Both the position numbers and the translations under genes were made by a program. From Pomphorhynchus laevis (Eukaryota > Acanthocephala > Palaeacanthocephala > Echinorhynchida > Pomphorhynchidae): a DNA stretch of 64,000 nucleotides. Each line of letters begins with the position of its first letter. Position 1 is the stretch's first letter. Below are positions 1-13,740 of the stretch, one piece after another. The notes under the pieces were generated by a model. The model made no database searches. It was given only the letters and a program-made list of their open reading frames with translations, and was not told the DNA's origin. Where the stretch lies: the NCBI GenBank assembly GCA_012934845.2, contig WNNJ02001862.1:1-64000 (forward strand), given 5' to 3'.

Positions 1-1130
1 TTGACATTTATTTTAAATTTTATTTTTAATTTTAAAGTTGATATAAATTATATAAAATTTTGTATAAAATTATTAAATTATTAATAATTATTTAATTATT
101 TATTAACTTTTTAAATATTTTTATTTAGCATTATTTTGTCATTGTTTCTCTCTGTATATTCAAAGTATAATTTTCAACAGGTTTTATTATGTTGAAATGT
201 TCTGTTTGTGTTCTATCTCTTGAATATTTTTAAATTATTTTTGGTATTCGTGACTTTAGCCCGACAATTTTCTCGTAAGCTCCGATTTCTGGACGATTGG
301 CTAAATGTAATGATAACTCGCTAGATTTTAACGCTGAATCAAACTGCGTTATTTGAAGTCTCTCACAAGTTCATTCTATATTTTAGTGATCCAAATTCGC
401 ATTTTGATAATTCCTTTAAATGCATACCCGTTTAGCGGATAAACAGCAACCGCAAAGTTGTGCGATAAACATTTTCTCTTTGTCCAGGATCTAGTGGTTA
501 TGCACCAGTATCTAGAAATAAGTTCAAACTCATTTACAGTTTTAATCTGTCTTTCTGACTTCCTGACAATACAAATATAATCTGTATAAAAGTGATTTAC
601 TTCGACTAACTTTCAAACAAGCGTTTAAGACGTTCAAGTGAGGTAAGGATAATTAAGACAGTAATTAACAAGCGTTTTTACTTTTATTTTTCAACTGATT
701 GTATACTGAAGTTCCCCGGTAAGCAAAATACTATATTTTTGGTATGCATATTCTAAGTGGCATTTTTATTTTTAGGATAATTGGCCACAATTACAAATGG
801 TCATATTAAAGATAAACGATTTTAATCGTTTATCGTTAATAAAGATATTAATAAAGTATATTAATAATATCATATTATTATCATATTACGATATTATAAA
901 AGATATCGTTTATCTTTAATATATTTGCTACGTTTTGTAGATTTATAAATTTATATTAAAAAATTATATAAATGGAAATATCTTAATCCGACAAATCAAT
1001 TAATTAACAAATCAATTCAGCTAACTGAGTCTTCTTTTACATGAAATATTGTTCCGGTTTCTCCTTTTCTAACGCATTGTATGTCATCTCAAACCTGTTT
1101 AATATCAAAGTTAACGGAGCGAAACGTTAA
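1..1130. other. AT-rich flank without recognised gene
   Basis: No coding exon or RNA gene was recognised. A perfect short hairpin lies at 811-834 (11-bp arms of type GATAAACGATT with a 2-nt spacer). Near 1002-1036 there is a copy of the motif TCAGCTAACTGAGTC, which recurs near 10980, 30300, 30720, 31050 and 63330 at the edge of dispersed repeats. Confidence 0.6.
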
Positions 1131-4100
1131 TGGGTGACGATCTAAAATCGACGATCTGAAATTGACGAACTGAAATCGGCGATCTGAAATTGACGATCTG
1201 AAATTGACGACCTGAAATTGACGATATGAAATTAACGTTTTAAAATTGATGATCTAAAATCGATGATCTGAAATTGACGAACTGAAATTGACGATCTGAA
1301 ATTGACGATCTAAAATCGACGATCTGAAATTGACGATCTGAAATTGACGAACTGATATTGAAGATATAAAATCGACGATATGAAATTGACGATCTAAAAT
1401 CGACGATATGAAATTGACGATCTGAAATTGATGAACTACAATTTAAGATCTAAAATTGACGATCTAAAATCGACGATCTGAAATTGACGATCTGAAATCG
1501 ACGATCTGAAATTTACGATCTGAAATTGACGGACTGAAATTGACCATCTGAAATTGACGATATGAAATTAACGTTTTAAAATTGATGATCTAAAATCGAC
1601 GATCTGAAATTGACGAACTGAAATTGACGATCTGAAATTGACGATATGAAATTGACGATCTAAAATTGACGATATGAAATTGACGATCTGAAATTGACGA
1701 TCTGAAATTGACGATCTGAAATTGACGATCTGAAATTGACGATCTGAAATTGACGATCTGAAATTGACGATCTGAAATTGACGATCTGAAATTGACGATC
1801 TAAAATCGACGATCTGAAATTGACGATCTGAAATTGACGATCTAAAATCGACGATCTAAAATCGACGATCTGAAATTGACGAACTGATATTGAAGATATA
1901 AAATCGACGATATGAAATTGACGATCTAAAATCGACGATATGAAATTGACGATCTGAAATTGATGAACTAAAATTTAAGATATAAAATTGACGATCTTAA
2001 ATCGACGATCTGAAATTGACGAACTGAAATCGGCGATCTGAAATTGACGATCTGAAATTGACGACCTGAAATTGACGATATGAAATTAATGTTTTAAAAT
2101 TGATGATCTAAAATCGATGATCTGAAATTGACGAACTGAAATTGACGATCTGAAATTGACGATCTAAAATCGACGATCTGAAATTGACGATCTGAAATTG
2201 ACGATCTAAAATCGACGATCTAAAATCGACGATCTGAAATTGACGAACTGATATTGAAGATATAAAATCGACGATATGAAATTGACGATCTAAAATCGAC
2301 GATATGAAATTGACGATCTGAAATTGATGAACTAAAATTTAAGATCTAAAATTGACGATCTAAAATCGACGATCTGAAATTGACGATCTGAAATCGACGA
2401 TCTGAAATTTACGATCTGAAATTGACGGACTGAAATTGACCATCTGAAATTGACGATATGAAATTAACGTTTTAAAATTGATGATCTAAAATCGACGATC
2501 TGAAATTGACAAACTGAAATTGACGAACTGAAATTGACGATCTGAAATTGACGATATGAAATTGACGATCTAAAATTGACGATATGAAATTGACGATCTG
2601 AAATTGACGATCTGAAATTGACGATCTGAAATTGACGATCTGAAATTGACGATCTGAAATTGACGATCTGAAATTGACGATCTGAAATTGACGATCAAAA
2701 ATGGACGATCTAAAATCGACGATCTGAAATTGACGATCTGAAATTGACGATCAAAAATGGACGATCTAAAATCGACGATCTGAAATTGACGATCTAAAAT
2801 CGACGATCTGAAATCGACGATCTAAAATTGACGATCTGAAATTGACGATCTAAAATCGACGATATGAAATTGACGATCTGAAATTGACGAACTGAAATTG
2901 TCGATCTGAAATTGACGATCTGAAATTGACGATCTGAAATTGACGAACTGAAATTGACGAATTGATATTGACGATATGAAATCGACGATCTAAAATCGAC
3001 GATCTGAAATCGACGATCTGAAATTGACGATCTGAAATTGACGAACTGAAATTAACGATCTAAAATTGACGAGCTGATATTGACGATGAGAAATTGACGA
3101 TCTGAAATTGGCGATCTGAAATTGACGATATGAAATTGACGATCTGAAATTGACGATGTGATATTGACGATCTAAAATCGACGATCTGAAATTGACGATA
3201 TGAAATTGACGAACTGAAATCGACGATCTGAAATTGACGATCTAAAATCGACGATATAAAATTGACGATCTGAAATTGGCGATCTGAAATTGACGATCTG
3301 AAATTGACTATCTGAAATTGACGATCTGAAATTGACGATCTAAAATCGACGATCTGAAATTGACGATCAAAAATTGACGATCTAAAATCGACGATCTGAA
3401 ATTGACGATCTATAATCGACGACCTGAAATCGACGATCTGAAATTGACCATCTAAAATCGACGATCTAAAATCGACGACCTGAAATTGACGATCTGAAAT
3501 TGACGATCAAATATTGACGATCTAAAATCGACGATCTGAAATTGACGATCTAAAATCGACGATCTGAAATTGACGATCTGAAATTGACGATATGAAATTG
3601 ACGATCTGAAATTGACGATCTAAAATCGACGATCTGAAATTGACGATCTGAAATTGATGAACTAAAATTGAAGATCTGATATCGACGATCTAAAATCGAC
3701 GATCTGAAATCGACGATCTGAAATTGACGATCTAAAATCGACGACCTGAAATTGACGATCTGAAATTGACGATCAAAAATTGACGATCTGAAATTGACGA
3801 TCTGAAATTGACGATATGAAATTGACCATCTAAAATCGACGATCTGAAATTGACGATCTAAAATCGACGACCAGAAATTGACGATCTGAAATTGACGATC
3901 TGAAATTGACGATCTGAAATCGACGATCAAAAATCGACGATCTGAAATCGACGATCTGAAATTGACGATCTAAAATCGACGACCTGAAATTGACGATCTG
4001 AAATTGACGATCTGAAATTGACGATCTAAAATCGACGATCTGAAATTGACGATCTGAAATTGACGATCTGAAATTGACGATCAAAAATTGACGATCTAAA

Positions 4101-7100
4101 ATCGACGATCTGAAATTGACGATCTAAAATCGACGACCTGAAATTGACGATCTAAAATCGACGATCTGAAATTGACGATCTAAAATCGACGAACTGAAAT
4201 TGACGATCTAAAATCGACGAACTGAAATCGACGAACTGAAATTGACCATCTAAAATCGACGATCTGAAATTGACCATCTAAAATCGACGATCTGAAATTG
4301 ACGAACTGAAATTAACGATCTAAAATTGACGAACTGATATTGACGATATAAAATCGGCGATATGAAATTGACGATCTGAAATTGACGATCTAAAATCGAC
4401 GATCTGAAATTGACGATCAAAAATTGACGATCTAAAATCGACGATCTGAAATTGACGATCTAAAATCGACGACCTGAAATCGACGATCTGAAATTGAAGA
4501 TCTGAAATCGACGATCTGAAATTGACGATCTAAAATCGACGACCTGAAATAGACGATCTGAAATTGACGATCAAAAATTGACGATCTAAAATCGACGATC
4601 TGAAATTGACGATCTGAAATTGTCCATCTAAAATCGACGATCTGAAATTGACGATCTAAAATCGACGATCTGAAATTGACGAACTGAAATTGACGATCTG
4701 AAATTGACGATCTAAAATTGACGATCTGTAATTGACGATCTAAAATTGACGATCTGAAATTAACGACCTAAATTTGACGATCTAAAATCGACGATAAAAT
4801 CGACGATCTGAAATTGACGATATAATATTGACGAACCGAAATTGACGATCTGAAATTGAAGATCTGAAATTGACGATATGAAATTGACGTAATAAAATTG
4901 ACGATCTAAAATCGACGATCTGAAATTGACGAACTGAAATTAACGATCAAAAATTGACGATATTAAATTGACGATATTAAATTGACGATATGAAATTGAC
5001 GATATGAAATGGACGATATGAAATTGAAGATATGAAATTGACGAACTGAAATTGACGATCTGAAATTGACGAACTGATATTGACGATATAAAATTGACGA
5101 TCTGAAATTGACGACCTGAAATTGACGATTTAAAATCGACGATCTAAAATCGACGATCTGAAATCGACGATCTGAAATTGACGATATGAAATTGACGAAC
5201 TGAAATTGACGATCTGAAATTGACGATCTGAAATTGACGATCTGAAATTGACGATATGAAATTGACGATATGAAATTGACGATATGAAATTGACGAACTG
5301 AAATTGACGATCTGAAATTGACGATCTAAAATTGACGATCTGTAATTGACGATCTGAAATTGACGATCTGAAATTTACGACCTGAAATTGACGATCTAAA
5401 ATCGACGATCTAAAATCGACGATCTGAAATTGACGATATGAAATTAACGAACTGAAATTGACGATCTGAAATTGACGATATGAAATTGCTGTAATAAAAT
5501 TTACGATCTAAAATCGACGATCTGAAATTGACGAACTGAAATTGACTATCTCAAATTGACGATAGAAAATTGACGATATGAAATTGACGATCTGAAATTG
5601 ACGAGCTGAAATTAACGATCTAAAATTGACGATCTGAAATTGACGATATGAAATCGACGACCCGAAATTGACGATCTAAAATCGACGATCTGAAATTGAC
5701 TATCTAAAATTGACGATATGAAATTGACGAACTGAAATTGACGATCTGAAATTGACTATCTGAAATTGAAGATCTGAAATCGACGATCTAAAATCGACGA
5801 TCTGAAATTGACGAACTGAAATTGACAATCTAAAATTGACGATATGAAATTGACGAACTGAAATTGACGATCTGAAATTTACGATATGAAATTGACTTAA
5901 TAAAATTGACGATCTCAAATCGACGATCTGAAATTGACGAACTGAAATTGACTATCTACAAATGAGGATATGAAATTGACGATCTAAAATCGACGAAGTG
6001 AAATCGACGATCTGAAATTGACGATCTAAAATCGACGATCTGAAATTGACGAACTGAAATTAACGATCTAAAATTGACGAACTGATATTGACGATATGAA
6101 ATCGGCGACCTGAAATTGACGATCTAAAATCGACGATCTGAAAATGACGATCTGAAATTGACGATATAAAATCGACGATCTGAAATTGACGAACTGAAAT
6201 TAACGATCTAAAATTGACGAGCTAATATTGACGATATGAAATTGACGATCTGAAATTGACGATATGAAATTGACGATCTGAAATTGACGATCTGAAATCG
6301 ACGATCTTAAATCGACGATCTGAAATTGACGATCTGAAATTGACGATCTAAAATGGACGATCTGAAATTGACGATCTGAAATTGACGATATTAAATTGAC
6401 GATCTGAAATTGACGATCTAAAATCGACAATCTGAAATTGACGAACTGAAATTAACGATCAAAAATTGACGATATGAAATTGACGATCTGAAATTGACGA
6501 ACTAAAATCGACTATCTGAAATTGACGAACTGAAATTAACGATCTAAAATAGATGAACTGAAATTGACGATATGAAATTGACGATCTAAAATTGACGAAC
6601 TGAAATTGACGATCTGAAATTGACGATCTGAAATTGACGATCTAAAATCGACGATCTGAAATTGACGAACTGAAATTGACGATCTGAAATTGACGATCTG
6701 AAATCGACGATCTAAAATCGACGATCTGAAATTGACGAACTGATATTGACGATATGAAATTGACGATATGAAATTGACGATCTGAAATTGACGATCTGAG
6801 ATTGACGACCTGAAATTGACGATATGAAATTGACGATCTTAAATTGACGATCTTAAATTGACGATCTAAAATTGACGATCTAAAATCGACGATATGAAAT
6901 TGACGATCTGAAATTGATGAACTAAAATTTAAGATGTAAAATTGACGATCTAAAATCGACTATCTGAAATTGACGATCTGAAATCGACGATCTGAAATTT
7001 ACGATCTGAAATTGACGAACTGAAATTGACCATCTGAAATTGACGATATGAAATTAACGTTTTAAAATTGATGATCTAAAATCGACGATCTGAAATTGAC

Positions 7101-10100
7101 GAACTGAAATTGACGATCTGAAATTGACGATATGAAATTGACGATCTGAAATTGACGATCTGAAATTGACGATCTGAAATTGACGATCTGAAATTGACGA
7201 TCTGAAATTGACGATCTGAAATTGACGATCTGAAATTGACGATCTGAAATTGACGATCTGAAATTGACGATCTGAAATTGACGATCTGAAATTGACGATC
7301 AAAAATGGACGATCTAAAATCGACGATCTGAAATTGACGATCTGAAATTGACGAACTGAAATTATCGATCTAAAATTGACGATCTAAAATCGACGATATG
7401 AAATTGACGATCTAAAATCGACGATATGAAATTGACGATCTGAAATTGATGAACTAAAATTTAAGATCTAAAATTGACGATCTAAAATCGACGATCTGAA
7501 ATTGACGATCTGAAATCGACGATCTGAAATTTACGATCTGAAATTGACGGACTGAAATTGACCATCTGAAATTGACCATCTGAAATTGACGATATGAAAT
7601 TGACGACCTGAAATTGACGATATGAAATTAACGTTTTAAAATTGATGATCTAAAATCGATGATCTGAAATTGACGAACTGAAATTGACGATCTGAAATTG
7701 ACGATCTAAAATCGACGATCTAAAATCGACGATCTGAAATTGACGAACTGATATTGAAGATATAAAATCGACGATATGAAATTGACGATCTAAAATCGAC
7801 GATATGAAATTGACGATCTGAAATTGACGATCTGAAATTGACGATCAAAAATGGACGATCTAAAATCGACGATCTGAAATTGACGATATAAAATCGACGA
7901 TCTGAAATCGACGATCTAAAATTGACGATCTGAAATTGACGATCTAAAATCGACGATCTGAAATTGACGATCTGAAATTGACGATCTAAAATTGACGATC
8001 TGAAATTGACGAACTGAAATTGACGATCTTAAATTGACGAACTGAAATTGACGAACTGAAATTGACGAATTGATATTGACGATATGAAATCGACGATCTA
8101 AAATCGACGATCTGAAATCGACGATCTGAAATTGACGATCTGAAATTGACGATCTAAAATCGACGATCTGAAATTGAGGAACTGAAATTAACGATCTAAA
8201 ATTGACGAGCTGATATTGACGATATGAAATTGACGATCTGAAATTGGCGATCTGAAATTGACGATATGAAATTGACGATCTGAAATTGACGATCTGAAAT
8301 TGACGATCTGTAATCGACGATCTGAAATTGACGATCTGAAATTGACGATCTAAAATCGACGATCTGAAATTGACCATCTGAAATTGACGATATGAAATTG
8401 ACGATCTGAAATTGACGATCTAAAATCGACGATCCGAAATTGACGAAGTGAAATTAACGATCAAAAATTGACGATCTGAAATTGACGAACTAAAATCGAC
8501 GATCTGAAATTGACGAACTGAAATTAACGATCTAAAATAGCCGAACTGAAATTGACGATATGAAATTGATGATCTAAAATTTACGAACTGAAATTGACGA
8601 TCTGAAATTGACGATATGAAATTGACGATCTGAAATTGACGATCTGAAATTGACGATCTGAAATTGACGATCTGAAATTGACGATCTGAAATTGACGATC
8701 TGAAATTGACGATCTGAAATTGACGATCTGAAATTGACGATATGAAATTGACGATCTGAAATTGACGATCTAAAATCGACGATCTGAAATTGACGAACTG
8801 AAATTAACGATATGAAATTGACGATGTGATATTGACGATCTAAAATCGACGATCTGAAATTGACGATCTGAAATTGACGATATTAAATTGACGATCTAAA
8901 ATCGACGATCTGAAATTGACGAACTGAAATTGACGATATGAAATTGACGATCTGAAATTGACGATCAAAAATGGACGATCTAAAATCGACGATCTGAAAT
9001 TGACGATCTGAAATTAACGATCTGAAATTGACGATCTGAAATTGACGATCTGAAATTGACGATCTAAAATTGACGATCTAAAATCGACGATATGAAATTG
9101 ACGATCTGAAATTGACGATCTTAAATTGACGAACTGAAATTGACTATATAAAATTGACGATGGAAATTGACGATCTAAAATCGACGATCTGAAATTGACG
9201 ATCTGAAATTGACGATCTAATATTGACGATCTGAAATTGACGAACTGAAATTGACGATCTGAAATTGACGATCTGAAATTGACGAACTGAAATTAACGAT
9301 CTGAAATCGACGATCTTAAATTGACGAACTGAAATTGACGATCTGAAATTGACGATCTGAAATTGACGATATGAAATTGACGATCTAAAATCGACGATAT
9401 GAAATTGACGATCTAATATTGACGATCTAATATTGACGATCTGAAATTGACGAACTGAAATTGACGTTATGAAATTGACGATATGAAATCGACGATCTGA
9501 AATTGACGATCTGAAATTGACGATATGAAATTGACGATCTGAAATTGACGATATGAAATTGACGATCTGAAATTGACGATCTGAAATTGACGATCTGAAA
9601 TTTACGATCTGATATTGACGATCTAAAATCGACGATCTGAAATTGACGATATGAAATTGACGAACTGAAATCGACGATCTGAAATTGACGATCTAAAATC
9701 GACGATATGAAATTGACGATCTGAAATTGGCGATATGAAATTGACGATATGAAATTAACGATCTGAAATCGACGATCTTAAATTGACTAACTGAAATTGA
9801 CGATCTGAAATTTACGATCTGAAATTGACGATCTGAAATTGACGATATGAAATTGACGATCTAAAATCGACGATATGAAATTTACGATCTAATATTGACG
9901 ATCTGAAATTGACGAACTGAAATTGACGTTATGAAATTGACGATATGAAATCGACGATCTGAAATTGACGATCTGAAATTGACGATATGAAATTGACGAT
10001 CTGAAATTGACGATATGAAATTGACGATCTGAAATTGACGAACTGAAATTGTCGATCTGAAATTGACGATCTGAAATTGACGATCTGAAATTGACGATCT

Positions 10101-10500
10101 GATATTGACGATCTAAAATCGACGATCTGAAATTGACGATATGAAATTGACGAACTGAAATCGACGATCTGAAATTGACGATCTAAAATCGACGATATGA
10201 AATTGACGATCTGAAATTGGCGATATTAAATTGACGATCTGAAATTGACGATCTGAAATTGACGATATGAAATTGACGATCTAATATTGACGATCTGAAA
10301 TTGACGAACTGAAATTTACGATCTGAAATTGACGATCTGAAATAGACGATGTGAAATTGACGATATGAAATTGACGATCTGAAATCGACGATCTGAAATT
10401 GACGATCTGAAATTGACGATATGAAATTGACGATCTGAAATTGACGATATGAAATTGACGAACTGAAATTAGCGATCTAAAATTGACGATATGAAATGTA
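1131..10500. repeat. 9.4-kb minisatellite, 14-bp unit GACGATCTGAAATT
   Basis: About 670 head-to-tail copies of a 14-bp unit. The two main forms are GACGATCTGAAATT and GACGATCTAAAATC; frequent variants are GACGAACTGAAATT and GACGATATGAAATT. Phase is kept over kilobases with few indels (one near 9165). Higher-order blocks recur: a block containing GATGAACTAAAATTTAAGAT and, further on, GATATGAAATTAACGTTTTA appears near 1430-1600, 2320-2490, 6910-7070 and 7440-7650, and a second block repeats near 9400-9560 and 9880-10040. Because 14 is not a multiple of 3, three units read the same 14-residue cycle in every frame of the minus strand, and the consensus unit has no stop there. The long minus-strand reading frames in this region are therefore a by-product of the repeat, not genes. 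Confidence 0.97.
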
Positions 10501-10789
10501 CGATCTAAATGTACAAATTTTAAATTTGTACTTTTAAATTATTATAAAATAATAATGTTTATTTTTTTTAATTAATTTATTTTTTTGCGGGAATTATTAC
10601 TTCCCGCAAATAGGCATTAGGTTAAACAAAAACATTGACAGCAATCTTTTTTCCTTTTTTGAATGTTGCTCACTCACTGCTGAATGATGCCGAGCAAAAA
10701 AGCATTAAAAGCTTTTGTCTCGATTATCTCACGCAGATCGATTTAACTTTGCCAATATGACACCTAAACGCTGTAGGTGCAATTTTAAA

Positions 10790-10945
10790 GTATAAAGACC
10801 AAGTTATTGCTAGAGTTAAATCGTTTTTTACTTTTAAATTTTAATGTCTTTTAATATTTATCTTAGATGTATTTAAGCTTTCATTATTAATTAATCAAAG
10901 GAACAATTTAAGTCACTCTATAACAAATTATAAATTTTATTTTTG
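10790..10945 (-). mobile_element. Penelope-like element fragment
   Basis: The stretch around 10838-10945 (TATCTTAGATGTATTTAAGC and following) resembles 34370-34460, inside the Penelope-like reverse-transcriptase remnant at 34 kb, in the same orientation. It is a short, diverged fragment between the minisatellite and a GC-richer segment. The sequence from 10500 to 10790 shows no gene. Confidence 0.5.
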
Positions 10946-11091
10946 ACGCTAGATACCGCTAGCGAAATCATAAAGAATCAATTCAGCTAAATGAGTCTTC
11001 GTATTGCGCTTCGATAGTTGAGCACATTGCACTAGGCGTTCAATGTGCTCAACCACATCGATGTATATGCGGAGATGCGGTCCGGAAAAAC

Positions 11092-11432
11092 AGCACCATG
11101 CGCTAAACTGCAACAAAACAAAATGCAGAAATGTATGCTATTCAGCGGTCATTGAAATTGTGAGAATGGTTTCTAGTCTCCGCATGAATTTAATCTATAC
11201 TAGAGACCGTTCGATCGACTAAAGACGACGGCAAGCGGCCCGACGGGTGTTCGTTTCAACAGTGTCGATGCGCTTGACTGCAGCAAAACAAAAGGCCAAA
11301 ATGTACGCCATTCAGCGGTTAAGTAAATTGTGAGAATAGCCCTGGCCTCCGCAGTAATTCCATACAAACTGGAACCCGTCGCTTTGACTAGAGACGAAGG
11401 CAAGCGGCCCGACGGGGCGTCGTTACTGCCGT
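11092..11432. repeat. Tandem duplication, about 170-bp unit, GC-rich for the window
   Basis: Two diverged copies (about 11092-11250 and 11264-11430) share ATTCAGCGGT, AATTGTGAGAATAG/TGG, TAGAGAC and GGCAAGCGGCCCGACGGG. GC content is far above that of the surroundings, which suggests an imported or once-functional unit. A 67-residue minus-strand frame crosses one copy but is not conserved in the other, so I do not call a gene. From 11460 to 12300 no feature is recognised; the open frame at 11692-11901 has no recognisable similarity. Confidence 0.7.
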
Positions 11433-12308
11433 AAGAGGCAGGGCGAGTGCTTGTTTGGGACTTTACATGCTCAAATACTCTCGCGACCGGTCACTTAGCG
11501 TATCCAGTACATTCTGATAGTTCCGTTGCTAATCATGATGAACTTGTAAAGCGCACCATATGTAGCGGCTTAGATTAGCGGCAGTACAAGTTTGTCCCGA
11601 TCGCCATCGAAACTATTGGAACCGTTTACACCAGTACAGCGGCTTTTTGTAACTCGTGAGAAAAAATTAATTCGGTCGACCAGAACTTTCAATGAGTTTA
11701 CTCATGCAGCGAGTTAGCGCAGCGGTGCAACAAGGTAACTCGGCTTGTTTTGCGCAGTCGGCAGGGGAACCATCACTATATTTCTGTATAGTGTTTCTGT
11801 ATTTATTTATTACCGATCTGATTATATATTATTTTAGAGCTTCTAGTATCTATAGATTTTGCAGCGTCTTATGTCATATATTTTCAAAGTTAGAAATTTG
11901 ATGTATTTCGAATGATCTCACTGTTAGTGTCACTCAATTAAGTGGACATCGCAAGCAGCAATTATAAGTCTTATATAATAAATTCAACAGGTTTATACTA
12001 TTTAATAACGTTTCCTAGAACTTAACCCAAAAGATTAAATCTTCAAATTACTAGTCCCCGCCTCTATTTATATGTGAATTCTGACAGTGATCCATCTATC
12101 TGTCTTAGAAAAGTTAAAGAGTTTCATCTTATGCATGTGTGTTGCGGGTTTAATTTCGTTTTAATTGAATATTACAAATAAGCTGGCCTATGTTGTGGAA
12201 TATATCAAATCCATCTTTGGTTTATAATGAGTGATGCTCGTAATTTTGAAAGATATTGCATGATCTTATACATTTAGTTCAGCCTGTAATGTGTAATGAT
12301 ACTTTTAG

Positions 12309-12598
12309 GACATGCAATCAAAGATGCCATTTGATAATAACTATGAAGTGATCAAGGATTTTTACATGGATTCAAAGTAAAAAAAATTATGTAAATCGCA
12401 AATTTTAATAAAATGTTTTAGCGATAACAAAATTAGTATTGAAGATATGAATGCTGTAATTGGGGGAATGTTCGATGAACCAAGGTTTGAAAATATATAA
12501 ACAACTTTTTTATCTGGATTCTGAATTTGCAGTATTACGAAAAATTCACATTTTGAAGATTCCAATACAACCATGCAAGAATTCTTTGACGAAGCAAG
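12309..12598 (+). CDS. Three-exon fragment of a host gene, weakly EF-hand-like
   Basis: Three short exons join in frame: 12309-12376, 12422-12484 and 12533-12598. The introns are 45 and 48 bp, have GT...AG ends, and carry the acceptors ACTTTTAG, TGTTTTAG and TTTGCAG. Both junctions keep the frame (AA+C, then AG+T). The product reads MPFDNNYEVIKDFYMDS, then NDNKISIEDMNAVIGGMFDE, then TTMQEFFDEA. MDSNDNKISIEDM resembles an EF-hand calcium loop but is one residue short of the standard 12-residue spacing, so the family call is tentative. The last donor (GTGCGT) leaves the gene open downstream, and neither the start nor the other exons were found. Three consistent splice phases over 290 bp of otherwise AT-rich DNA are the main evidence. 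It could also be a decayed gene piece. Confidence 0.5.
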
Positions 12599-12599
12599 G

Positions 12600-13540
12600 T
12601 GCGTTTCATTAAATATAGTAATTATTAATCCATCCAAGGCAAAAGTAATGTGTACATTCTATAATCAAAGATCTAATTGTTATAAACACATTGAGTATCT
12701 AATAAAAGTGTATACCTTAAAACCCACTATACTTCGGTTTTTAATTTTTGCTAAAAACTTTAAGCTTTAAATAATTTGCAATTGTTTAGCATATTTTGTC
12801 TACAAATATAAAGTTCATCACGACATATTGTAATGTCAGCATATTCCAAATCGACGTATAAAGCATATAAAGCTGCCTTGATACATAATGTGACAAACCG
12901 AGATCCGTATTAAATTTAATACGGATATTTAAATTTAATTTTAAATTAAATTAAATATAATTTGCTTTAAATTAATTAAAGTAAATTGAATATTTTGACT
13001 TAATTTTCAAGTAAACATTTTAATTTTTGTACTTGCGGTACATACCCACGGTACAAAGTTAATTTTGCGGCATTACTTTTTGAATTATGCATTATTCTTA
13101 AATTTCTACTCAAGTTATGATTTATAGTGTTTAATTTTTAATTGGTTATTGTTTTATATGTTTTATTTTGATTGCAATGAATTTCTTGAGAATTACTAAT
13201 TGTTTTTGTTTTGTTGGTTTTATATATTTTATATTTTTCTTGTAATGCATGCTCGTTTCTGTATAGTTTTGTTTTTATTCTCCTCTTTGAACTAATCGAA
13301 ATGTGTGCTAGCTGTTTTCCCGAAATTGTATAAAAATGCAAAGTTAAACAGCTACTGGTACAATATTTTACTGATATTATATTCCACATCTTATTTAGCT
13401 CTTATTTTTACAAATAAGAGAGCTTTTACTGTCAAAAAAACTCTTATTTCATGAAATAGACAGAAATGTTAAAAACTCCGTTTTCATTTAACATATAAAA
13501 AGTCTATTCATTGCCTTAACCACAGAAAGTAACGACATTA
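12600..13540. other. AT-rich interval, no feature recognised
   Basis: No further exon of the gene at 12.3-12.6 kb could be placed here. The 83-residue minus-strand frame at 13138-13389 is low-complexity and lysine/threonine-rich, as expected by chance in AT-rich sequence. Confidence 0.5.
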
Positions 13541-13543
13541 AAT

Positions 13544-13713
13544 AAAAGAGCTCGATGATTATACACTATTAAATTATTTTATCAAATAAGTTATTGGTTA
13601 ATCAACCGGTATTCGATTTGGTCATAACTAAAATCATTACAATTATAATAAATCTACAAATTGATAATTGCTGTGTATTTTGATGAAACATAAAATTGGC
13701 TAATAAATATTTA
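13544..13713. repeat. 170-bp direct repeat, copy 1 (second copy 14137-14307)
   Basis: Begins AAAAGAGCTCGATGATTATA and ends in TTGGCTAATAAATATTTAT. The copy at 14137-14307 is nearly identical (a handful of substitutions), which indicates a recent duplication. Copy 1 runs into a perfect 26-bp palindrome at 13696-13721 (half-site TTGGCTAATAAAT); copy 2 leaves the shared sequence inside this palindrome. Confidence 0.85.
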
Positions 13714-13740
13714 TTAGCCAATAAATATTTATTAGCCAAT

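Noticed and set aside
3550-8377. Long minus-strand reading frames (up to 153 codons) in the first 10 kb
   Set aside because: They are produced by the 14-bp repeat, which lacks stops on the minus strand in any frame; no start context, splice site or non-repetitive residue supports genes.
1131-10500. CRISPR array
   Set aside because: The units are 14 bp, contiguous and without unique spacers, and the sequence is eukaryotic.
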